Assembly: GCA_000998025.1 (NCBI GenBank)
Contig: LCJG01000057.1
Location: 1 to 6,822 of the forward strand
From: Candidatus Collierbacteria bacterium GW2011_GWB1_44_6
Lineage (GTDB): Bacteria; Patescibacteriota; Microgenomatia; UBA1400; MFAQ01
Direction of reading: 5' to 3'
DNA: 6,822 bases
Shown here: positions 1 to 6,401 of the stretch, one piece after another
How the letters are laid out: each line of letters opens with the position of its first letter
Numbering within the stretch: position 1 is the first letter of the stretch
Translations under genes and position numbers: made by a program
The notes under the pieces: model-generated
What the model was told of the DNA's origin: nothing
What the model saw: the letters and a program-made list of their open reading frames with translations, nothing else
Database searches by the model: none

Positions 1-1026
1 TTTTTCGATAATAGTAATGACGTTGTCGATCTTGGTTCAGGCGCAAGCCTTGACTTTGGTAACAACGGCGCCTTTACCCATTCCGGTTGGATCAGACCCA
101 CTACGCTCGGTGATTACGATGCTTTTGTCAGCAAAGTTGTGGCAGCACGCACTGGTGTCTATTCATACATGACCGTCTTTATGGCCAATGGCCGGCTCTC
201 TGCCTACACCGGCTCAGCTTGGGTTGATATTTGTCCAGCAGGATCAGTAGCCATCAACAGCTGGTACCATGTTGCTTTTGCTTACAACGGCACCACTCTT
301 TTTGGCTACGTCAACGGCCAACTCTGTGGGTCGGGAGCCTTCACTTATACAGATACAACGACTCACAACGTCTTCATCGGTTCCTGGTATGTCACTTCAC
401 AAATCTATGACTACAATGGCTACATCGACGAAGTTACAGTGAGCAACACTGCTAGGACTGCCGATGAAATCCGCCAAGCCTACGAAGTAGGTTTAAGAAC
501 TCATCCAATCACCATCGACTTTGCCAGTGCCATTAGTCACGCTGGTCCTCTTAGTGGTAGTGGAGACTTAACCTTTACTTTGATGGCTACACCATCTGGA
601 TATACCAATGCCGGAGATCATATATATAAAGGAGACAAGATCATTGTGAGAGAAAATATAGATGGTACCGAGTACTTAGCTCAAGGAACAGTTGATAGTG
701 TAAATGTTTCCACTGGTGCTACTACCGTCTCTGCCTGGGACAGTGGTTCTACTTTCCCGACAGGTGGATATACTCCGAGCGCTACAGTGTTTAAGTGGCA
801 ACGTGAATACTGGAACATAACGGAACCACTCGATAGTCATCTCAATGCCATAACCAATTTAACCTTGATGATCTACGGAGTAACTCTGATTACCTTACTA
901 CACCTGGTGGCTCTACCATTACTTCTTCCACCGGCTCTCGTTACTTCCAGTACCGTGCTCTTCTTCATTCTTTTGACGAAGCAGTGTCTGCTACTCTCTC
1001 GGCGGTCACTGTTGACTACACCCTAA
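1..1026 (+). CDS. LamG-domain surface protein, 5'-truncated by window edge and frameshifted near its 3' end
   Basis: The frame is open from base 1, so the start lies upstream of the window; the Met at 139 falls inside the LamG fold and is not a credible start. Bases 1 to about 492 encode most of a LamG (concanavalin A-like jelly-roll) domain. Landmarks are SWYHVAFAYNG, GYVNGQLCG and the closing strand GYIDEVTVSNTARTADEIR. Two Cys codons (232-234 and 325-327) probably form a disulphide. A beta-rich segment of unknown family follows (GDKIIVREN, FKWQREYWNITEPLDSH). After about base 866 the frame turns into a Leu-rich stretch unlike the rest, while the -1 frame reads DDLRSNSDYL and continues into the next ORF. 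The true product is therefore most likely one polypeptide spanning 1-2822, and the last ~53 codons here are out of frame. LamG domains usually bind glycans or proteins outside the cell; the ligand is unknown. Confidence 0.8.
   Translation, partial: FFDNSNDVVDLGSGASLDFGNNGAFTHSGWIRPTTLGDYDAFVSKVVAARTGVYSYMTVFMANGRLSAYTGSAWVDICPAGSVAINSWYHVAFAYNGTTLFGYVNGQLCGSGAFTYTDTTTHNVFIGSWYVTSQIYDYNGYIDEVTVSNTARTADEIRQAYEVGLRTHPITIDFASAISHAGPLSGSGDLTFTLMATPSGYTNAGDHIYKGDKIIVRENIDGTEYLAQGTVDSVNVSTGATTVSAWDSGSTFPTGGYTPSATVFKWQREYWNITEPLDSHLNAITNLTLMIYGVTLITLLHLVALPLLLPPALVTSSTVLFFILLTKQCLLLSRRSLLTTP
856..867 (+). other. Probable frameshift site (-1) joining the LamG and FN3-repeat ORFs
   Basis: Upstream frame 1 reads sensibly to NAITNLTL (about 847-867). 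From 867 the -1 frame reads DDLRSNSDYLTTPGG and flows without a stop into the repeat ORF. Stops in the -1 frame at 792, 804 and 834 and the frame-1 stop at 1024 confine the change to 837-1023. The change in protein character puts it at 856-867. One extra T in the TTT at 858-860 would restore a single ORF. A larger deletion is also possible, because related proteins as I recall them have roughly ten more residues between these motifs. No X-XXY-YYZ slippery heptamer is in the right phase. Confidence 0.75.
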
Positions 1027-2822
1027 ACTCTGCTCCCGGTATTCCTACCTTAGATTCCCCGGCAAATACAGCGACAGGTCAACCACTTCTAGCTGTCTTA
1101 AAAACCACCGGTACCGATGCCCAGTCTGACTACCTCCGTTACAAGATAGAGATCTGTACCAATGTCGACATGACTGCCAACTGCCAAACCTTCAATCAGG
1201 TTTCCTCCCAAACCGGCTGGAGTGGCCAAAATACCCAGAGTAACACGGCTTACACTTCCGGAACTCAAGCTACCTACACACTTCAAACTACTCTCACCGG
1301 AAACACCACTTACTACTGGAGAAGCTACGCCATCGACCCGAGTGGCACCAACTCCTTTGGTAGTACTCAAGCCACTCCCTACTCGTTTACGACGAACGTG
1401 CCGCCAGGTACTCCCACACTAGACGCACCCACCAATACTGCCATAAGCCAAAGCACTACCCCACTTCTCAGAACTACCGCTACTGACACCGAATCTGACT
1501 ATTTAAGATACAAAATCGAAATCTGTACGAATGTTGGTATGAGTGCCAACTGCCAAACCTTCAATCAAGTTTCTTCCCAAACCGGTTGGAGCGGACAAAA
1601 TACCCAGAGTAACACCGCCTACACTTCCGGCACTCAAGCGACCTATACAGTTCAAACACCTCTAAGCGTAAACACCACTTACTATTGGCGGTCATACGCC
1701 ATCGACCCAGCCGGTTCAAATATTTTCGGCGCTACCCAGGGAACTCCGTTTTCTTTTACTACCAATCAGCCGCCAAGTGTTCCTGTTTTAGATCTACCTA
1801 TCGACTTTGATACAGGTGTCTTGCTTTCGGCTGTCTTAAAAACTACTGGCACAGATGTCGATTCTGATTATCTCCGCTACAAAATCGATATTTGCACCAA
1901 CGTCGGTATGACTGCCAACTGCCAAACCTTCAATCAGGTTTCCTCTCAAACCGGTTGGAGCGGCCAAAATACCGACTCCGGTCTCTCTTACACTTCCGGT
2001 ACTCAAGCCACTTATACTATTCAAACACCACTAATTCAAAACACCACCTATTTCTGGCGGTCATACGCTATCGATCCAGGTGGTTCAAATATTTTTGGTG
2101 CTACTCAAGGAACACCACATTCTTTCACTACCAACATAAACCCAAATGTTCCTTCGCTCGACCTACCTACCGATGCAGATACGGGCCTATCTATTACTCC
2201 GATCTTAAAAACCACCGGCGCAGACTTAGATACCGATTACCTCAGATACAAGATCCAACTTTGTACCAATTTAAGTATGACCTTAAATTGTCAAACCTTT
2301 GATCAAACATCTTCCCAAACCGGGTGGAGTGGCCAAAATACCCAGAGTAACACCGCCTACACTTCCGGAACTCAAGCTTCCTACACTATTCAAACTGCTC
2401 TCATTCCAAATATCACCTATTTCTGGCGCACTTACGCTATCGACCCTGGTGGCACCAACGCTTTCGGAAGTACTCAGGCCACCCCCTATTCTTTTACCAC
2501 CATTCCCAATCCCACTCAAGCGTCTGCTTGCTTAGTCGAAAAAAATAGTTTCAACACTCAAATAATTGTCCGCTGGAGGGACAATAGTACCGCGGAAGCT
2601 GGTTATCAAATCTGGAAGGTTACCGACGGCGGAACCCCTGAGCATCTTACGCCGGATCTATCTCCAAATGTCACCGAATATACCGACACCACCGTGGCCT
2701 CCAATCATACCTACGGCTACCTTATCCGTTCCTTCCAATACGACGGTTCCAACACCCTCTACTCAGATTGGTGCCCCACGGCCACCAGCAATCTTTCCAC
2801 AGGAGGCTTTACGATCTTCTAA
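984..2822 (+). CDS. FN3-like repeat surface protein, probably the C-terminal part of the preceding LamG gene
   Basis: The longest ORF from an accepted start begins at GTG 984, but the frame is open back to 837, and coding that makes sense begins at about 867 (DDLRSNSDYL, GSRYFQYRALLHSFDEAV, LSAVTVDYT). I therefore read it as the continuation of the LamG gene, and the GTG as an internal Val. Four tandem FN3-like repeats of 123, 123, 123 and 122 residues follow (1029-2501). Each has YLRYKI, CTN...NCQTF, TGWSGQN, YTSGTQA, TTYYWRSYAIDP (or variants) and a closing SFTT. A last FN3-like domain (2502-2819; EAGYQIWK, YGYLIRSF) ends in GGFTIF and TAA. No C-terminal membrane helix or sorting motif is visible, so anchoring must come from the missing N-terminus or another protein. 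Thr, Ser and Asn are abundant, as in secreted stalk proteins. The role as a stalk or adhesin is inferred. Confidence 0.85.
   Translation: MSATLSAVTVDYTLNSAPGIPTLDSPANTATGQPLLAVLKTTGTDAQSDYLRYKIEICTNVDMTANCQTFNQVSSQTGWSGQNTQSNTAYTSGTQATYTLQTTLTGNTTYYWRSYAIDPSGTNSFGSTQATPYSFTTNVPPGTPTLDAPTNTAISQSTTPLLRTTATDTESDYLRYKIEICTNVGMSANCQTFNQVSSQTGWSGQNTQSNTAYTSGTQATYTVQTPLSVNTTYYWRSYAIDPAGSNIFGATQGTPFSFTTNQPPSVPVLDLPIDFDTGVLLSAVLKTTGTDVDSDYLRYKIDICTNVGMTANCQTFNQVSSQTGWSGQNTDSGLSYTSGTQATYTIQTPLIQNTTYFWRSYAIDPGGSNIFGATQGTPHSFTTNINPNVPSLDLPTDADTGLSITPILKTTGADLDTDYLRYKIQLCTNLSMTLNCQTFDQTSSQTGWSGQNTQSNTAYTSGTQASYTIQTALIPNITYFWRTYAIDPGGTNAFGSTQATPYSFTTIPNPTQASACLVEKNSFNTQIIVRWRDNSTAEAGYQIWKVTDGGTPEHLTPDLSPNVTEYTDTTVASNHTYGYLIRSFQYDGSNTLYSDWCPTATSNLSTGGFTIF
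1029..2501 (+). repeat. Four tandem 369-nt protein-coding repeats (FN3-like)
   Basis: Copies run 1029-1397, 1398-1766, 1767-2135 and 2136-2501; the last is one codon short. The same core codons (Phe of CQTF) fall at 1191, 1560, 1929 and 2298, exactly 369 nt apart. Conservation is strongest in the middle, from YLRYKI to YTSGTQA, where even the DNA is close (for example ccaaaccttcaatcag in the first and third copies). The first ~35 residues and the linkers vary. Each copy carries exactly two Cys in a C-x8-C arrangement, probably a disulphide within the domain. The fold resembles fibronectin type III, with a Pro-rich opening and a closing SFTT strand. Equal length with a constant core suggests expansion by unequal recombination. 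Confidence 0.93.
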
Positions 2823-2841
2823 AAAAGCGCTAAACTGAACC

Positions 2842-3468
2842 ATGACCACAGAGACTCCCAGTCAAAACGAACCCTCCATCGAGGAGTCACCTTCTCCCAA
2901 AAGCTCGCTTCCTTTTTTTCCGGTACTTCTCACCACGTTGATATTCATCTCCATTGGCCTGATTTACTATTACTACCAGACACTTCACCCGGACTTTTCC
3001 CTCATAGCTACCCTCAAGTCACTTTTTCCTCAAGCCGCCACCACTTCTATGATCATCACGAGACCAACCCCGACAGTGTCCCGTGCCACCCCCAAACCCA
3101 CCGCCATACCCACCCCCATTCCCCTCACTTCCGGGATCGGAGATTACAACGTTTCTCACGCAAAGTCTGCTGGACCGTCAATTTCTCGTGTCATTTTCGA
3201 CCCTTTGGATGTTTCCAAAGGCGAAAATCTTCACTTAAAAGTCTTTTTAAAAAGCCCCAGCATCGTTGAAACCGTCACAGGCTTCTTAAATATGGATCAT
3301 CAAACCATCCCCCTCGTCTTTACTTTCAGCGAAGAAGCTGCAGGTCAAAACCAAATTTGGGAATCCACCACTCTCCTTCCCGATACTGTTTTGTACAAAT
3401 ATATTCTGTCTATCACCGGGGTTGATAAAAATGGCATCACCACCGTCATTGTCGCCCCCCGCTCATAA
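2842..3468 (+). CDS. Single-pass membrane protein with Pro/Thr linker and beta-rich outer domain
   Basis: This is a 208-residue protein of no family I recognise. Residues 1-23 are hydrophilic and acidic (Glu, Ser, Pro) and probably cytoplasmic. Residues 24-45 form one hydrophobic helix rich in Ile, Leu and Phe and ending in YYYY; no signal-peptidase site is obvious, so a type II (N-in) anchor is likely. Residues 72-98 are a Pro/Thr linker (RPTPTVSRATPKPTAIPTP) of the kind used as a wall-crossing spacer. Residues 112-206 alternate hydrophobic and polar residues as in an Ig-like beta sandwich (SRVIFDPLDVSKGENLHLKV, YKYILSITGVDKNG) and contain no Cys. It starts 19 nt after the repeat gene and ends 2 nt before the next gene, which suggests co-expression. 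No Shine-Dalgarno motif precedes ATG 2842. It could be a small surface scaffold or adhesin subunit; function is unknown. Confidence 0.87.
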   Translation: MTTETPSQNEPSIEESPSPKSSLPFFPVLLTTLIFISIGLIYYYYQTLHPDFSLIATLKSLFPQAATTSMIITRPTPTVSRATPKPTAIPTPIPLTSGIGDYNVSHAKSAGPSISRVIFDPLDVSKGENLHLKVFLKSPSIVETVTGFLNMDHQTIPLVFTFSEEAAGQNQIWESTTLLPDTVLYKYILSITGVDKNGITTVIVAPRS

Positions 3469-3470
3469 AT

Positions 3471-4505
3471 ATGAACAAAACAAAAAACATCCTCAGTCTA
3501 ATAACTATTATTTTTGGATTTATTTTATTCTTCCCCAATGAGACCCAGGCTGCCTGCAATTTTTATTCGTCTATGTCTACCTCAACCAAGGACATTGCGA
3601 ACTGGACTAGTGTCTGTACTGTTGCAGGTAACACCGTTGAGGGGATAGACAAGGCCACACTCGAAACAGACACTATCAATACCGCCAGACTGACTCTTGG
3701 AAGTGGTGGAAATATCACCATCAACTCCGGAGGGAAATTGGTTGTCGGTAGTCTCAACAACGTTGGCGGTACCATCGCTATTCAAAATTCGGGGATCATA
3801 AAAATTGGCGCCCCTATCTACATCACCGACGCCGACTCAGACGGTTGGCCGGACAATTTCGACGCTACCTCTTTTTTCGACGCTACCGCAGCTGGGCGCC
3901 GACGCCTATCACTCATGCAAAGTTACACCGCTGTTGATTGCGGCGCCGATTCCTACAACGCCACCAACGTCTGCTGTTCCAGTAACGGCACCGCCTGTAG
4001 CTCCGATGGTACCTGCTGCAGCTCTGTCTGTGGCACCAATGTAGATGGTGATAGTTATTTTAGCGCCGCCGCTGGGCATACCGGAACATGTCAGGCCAGT
4101 GCCTTGGCCTACACCGATTGCTACGACGCCAATCCTGCTACAACCAACGCCGAACTCGCCTACCCAGGGTCAGCTACTTGCAGCACTTCCAACCGAGGTG
4201 ACGGTAGCTTTGACTACAACTGTAGCAGCACCCAAACAGCCTGCGGCGGTACCAAGTACACCAACGTCCAAGCATCCACTACTGGCACAAATAGATCCTG
4301 CGACCAGTTTGGGGACTGTGGCGGTACAGGCACTTTCACTCGCTATGATTTCACAGTCGCAGTTGGCTGCGGAGTATCAGGCTATTACTGCACCTATAGC
4401 GCAGTCAACAGCGAATGTCCGGCAGACTGCTCAGATGGAACTCAGGCCACACTATACATTGACCGTTGTAGGTCATACACAAGTGCCGGCCAAGCTTGCC
4501 AATAG
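3471..4505 (+). CDS. Secreted Cys-rich protein with beta-repeat region and MopE-like/calcium-type motifs
   Basis: The 344-residue protein begins with a classical signal peptide: Lys3 and Lys5, a hydrophobic core at residues 7-21, and a probable signal-peptidase I cut after NETQA (residue 27). Residues 64-118 alternate beta strands with Gly/Asn turns (NITINSGGKLVV, GTIAIQNSGIIKIG), as in a short beta-helix. Residues 120-131 (DADSDGWPDNFD) match the Asp-rich calcium loops of thrombospondin type 3 or dockerin proteins. From residue 157 on there are 20 Cys, 22 in all. The segment DCYDANP...GDGSFDYNC (216-251) resembles the repeated metal-binding motif of MopE-type proteins. Residues 168-187 form a dense Cys cluster with two CC pairs. 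It is predicted to be secreted and disulphide-rich with bound calcium or another metal. No membrane anchor is visible after cleavage. Function is unknown; the neighbours point to the cell surface. Confidence 0.87.
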   Translation: MNKTKNILSLITIIFGFILFFPNETQAACNFYSSMSTSTKDIANWTSVCTVAGNTVEGIDKATLETDTINTARLTLGSGGNITINSGGKLVVGSLNNVGGTIAIQNSGIIKIGAPIYITDADSDGWPDNFDATSFFDATAAGRRRLSLMQSYTAVDCGADSYNATNVCCSSNGTACSSDGTCCSSVCGTNVDGDSYFSAAAGHTGTCQASALAYTDCYDANPATTNAELAYPGSATCSTSNRGDGSFDYNCSSTQTACGGTKYTNVQASTTGTNRSCDQFGDCGGTGTFTRYDFTVAVGCGVSGYYCTYSAVNSECPADCSDGTQATLYIDRCRSYTSAGQACQ

Positions 4506-4541
4506 TTTCCCACCTTACGATACTCTAGAATGTAGGTAGTC

Positions 4542-6401
4542 ATGACCCGCAAGAAACACAACTATCTTTTTACCTCTCTGGCTTTCATGGTTATTGTGGT
4601 TTCTGCTATTCTTCTAAATTATTTCTTTACTCGGGTCAGCCCCAAACCGCCCACCATCAAATCCGCCCCCACAAATTCCTTGTATCTTTACCAAACAGGC
4701 AACAAAGATTTCTCCGCCAATATCGGTAGCAAAGAAATGACTTCGCCCTTTGTTTCTTTTAACTCTCCCAGTGGTATCAATGCCACCTTTGCCATGGTTG
4801 ACGCAGCGTCTTCTGGCAACAAACAAGAAAACAATAAAGTTATTTACGAAAATATTTTTCCGGAAACATCTGTAACCTACTCTTCATTACCCAATGGGAT
4901 TAAAGAAGAAATTATCATCACCAAACCGATAGAAAAAGCCGAGTACCTCTTCAATCTAAGTACCACCGCTCACCCTAGAAACATCACTGGAGATATCTAC
5001 TCTCCCTTCTTTTTTGACGATCAAAACAACTATCAATTTCATCTGGAAAAACCCTTCGCCATTGACGCCAAAGGTAATCGCACCGAAGATGTTTCTCTCA
5101 CTCTTAGGCAAAACAAAGAAAACAAAAAAACTTACCAGCTGAAACTCACCGTTTCTCCTCAGTGGCTCTCAGCCAAAGACCGGGCTTACCCAGTGACGAT
5201 CGACCCCACCATCGTTCACGATACCTCAGCCGAATTTGCCGCTGGTGTTCTTAACCGAGTCAAAGATACCGGCTCTGGTTCGGTACCTTCACTGGAAACT
5301 TTCTATCAAGAACTTCCAACGGACAACAACACCGTCGGGTTGTGGCATGTGAATGAAACCAGCGACGATAGCTGTACGGGAGGAGAAGATGCCTGCGACA
5401 GCTCAAGCTACGGAAACGACGGAACCGCTACCGGCACCACCATCACCACCACCAACCAGCGCCTAGGTAATGCCGCTCGAAGTTTCAATGGCACCAGCGA
5501 CTACCTTGACGCAGGCGACTCGTCAATTTGGGACTTTGGTTCAGGAGATTTCACCATCGAAGCATGGATAAAAAGAGACACCATAGGCACTTCGGACATG
5601 ATCGTCAGCAAACACAACAGTACTGCCGGCACCGCTCAATTTCATTTCTTTATTGTCAGCACCAACGTATTTAGAATATCTTACTTTACCTCCGGAGACG
5701 CCCAAGTATATCTTGACACTACTGCCACTTACACAGACATTACGAACTGGCACCACGTCGCCGGGCAACGTAGTGGCAATACTTTTAATGTCTTTTTAGA
5801 CGGTATCCTCATCGGCAGTGGAACCACCGCCGGCACACACGGAACCATGCAAGCCACTACCACCGCTCTTAGAATTGGCCAAAGGCCATTCACAGCAAAC
5901 GAAGATTATTTCGATGGTCTCATCGACGAAGTTCGTATTAGCAATGTTGCCCGCACCCCCGAAGAAATCAAGCTCGCCGCCTCCCGCCGTCCGCTTTCCT
6001 GGAACGAACTTGGTGTTTCTACAGGTGATGGTGAAACAATCAAAGATAACACTTCACTCATTGCCCAGTGGAACTTCAACGAAACTTCAGGAACTTCAAC
6101 GGTAAACAGTGCAGGGTCATGCAGTACCAACTGCAACCTATCCCTCACCGGTTTTGCGGATACTTCTGCCCAAGATGCTACTCCCATTTCCGGTTGGACA
6201 AGTGCAAACAAGAGGTGGGGCGCCGGTGCTCTCATGTTCGACAAAGTAAACGATGTGGCGAGTGCCAGTCATCACGCCAGTATGAACCCTGCCGGAAACA
6301 ACATTACTGTAGATGCCTGGGTCAAGTCCTACGGCTTTACAGCCTTCGACCGTATTTTGCTGCATACATGCGTATCGACGACAATAGTGCTCAAAATCTA
6401 G
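4542..6401 (+). CDS. Membrane-anchored surface protein: YPVTIDP domain plus two LamG domains, frameshifted within LamG 2
   Basis: As read the ORF is 619 residues. Basic residues 3-5 precede a hydrophobic helix at 9-29, so it is an uncleaved N-terminal anchor or a signal peptide. Residues 45-230 form an N-terminal domain seen in many large bacterial surface and Rhs-like proteins, with SVTYSSLPNGIKEEI, the FAIDAKGNRTEDV segment and the closing YPVTIDPT (from residue 216). LamG 1 spans about 265-480 (VGLWHVNE, FTIEAWIKR, NWHHVAGQ, DEVRISNVARTPEEI). LamG 2 starts at about 506 (LIAQWNFNETSG, ITVDAWVKSYGF). After FDRIL near 6356 the frame degenerates to HTCVSTTIVLKI and a TAG, while the -1 frame carries the rest of LamG 2. 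The full gene therefore runs past the window end. It starts 36 nt after the Cys-rich gene. Probable role: anchored glycan or protein binding at the cell surface (inferred from LamG). Confidence 0.88.
   Translation: MTRKKHNYLFTSLAFMVIVVSAILLNYFFTRVSPKPPTIKSAPTNSLYLYQTGNKDFSANIGSKEMTSPFVSFNSPSGINATFAMVDAASSGNKQENNKVIYENIFPETSVTYSSLPNGIKEEIIITKPIEKAEYLFNLSTTAHPRNITGDIYSPFFFDDQNNYQFHLEKPFAIDAKGNRTEDVSLTLRQNKENKKTYQLKLTVSPQWLSAKDRAYPVTIDPTIVHDTSAEFAAGVLNRVKDTGSGSVPSLETFYQELPTDNNTVGLWHVNETSDDSCTGGEDACDSSSYGNDGTATGTTITTTNQRLGNAARSFNGTSDYLDAGDSSIWDFGSGDFTIEAWIKRDTIGTSDMIVSKHNSTAGTAQFHFFIVSTNVFRISYFTSGDAQVYLDTTATYTDITNWHHVAGQRSGNTFNVFLDGILIGSGTTAGTHGTMQATTTALRIGQRPFTANEDYFDGLIDEVRISNVARTPEEIKLAASRRPLSWNELGVSTGDGETIKDNTSLIAQWNFNETSGTSTVNSAGSCSTNCNLSLTGFADTSAQDATPISGWTSANKRWGAGALMFDKVNDVASASHHASMNPAGNNITVDAWVKSYGFTAFDRILLHTCVSTTIVLKI
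6354..6361 (+). other. Probable frameshift site (-1) inside LamG 2
   Basis: Frame 3 is good through AFDRI (to 6356). From about 6356 the -1 frame reads FAAYMRIDDNSAQNLEFY and completes the LamG fold. The junction sits on a TTTT run (6355-6358). One extra T there would give a single ORF reading FDRIFAAYMRIDDN. The codon phasing does not fit a canonical X-XXY-YYZ slippery heptamer, so a homopolymer undercount or a real one-base loss is more likely than programmed slippage. Confidence 0.8.

Noticed and set aside
853..870. Programmed -1 ribosomal frameshift at the first break
   Set aside because: There is no X-XXY-YYZ heptamer in the zero frame and no obvious downstream stem-loop. An indel is simpler.
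1892..2302. 136-codon + strand ORF inside the repeat array
   Set aside because: It is basic, Tyr/Arg-rich sequence created by the out-of-frame repeat DNA, while the main frame is clearly coding throughout.
1029..2501. CRISPR array or non-coding satellite as the explanation of the tandem repeats
   Set aside because: The period is a multiple of three, the repeats are coding, and the changes between copies preserve a protein domain.
4526..4531. TAGAAT as a possible -10 promoter element before the last gene
   Set aside because: It lies only about 11 nt before the ATG and has no convincing -35 partner, so it is not supported.
4045..4539. 164-codon + strand ORF overlapping the Cys-rich gene and ending just before 4542
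   Set aside because: It is Pro/Thr/Ala-rich low-complexity sequence in a different frame from a gene with a signal peptide and ordered Cys motifs. It looks like a shadow frame.
3471..6401. Alternative genetic code (UGA as glycine, as in SR1 and Gracilibacteria) to explain the truncations
   Set aside because: The apparent early stops are TAA or TAG after a loss of frame, not in-frame TGA, so recoding would not rejoin the fragments.
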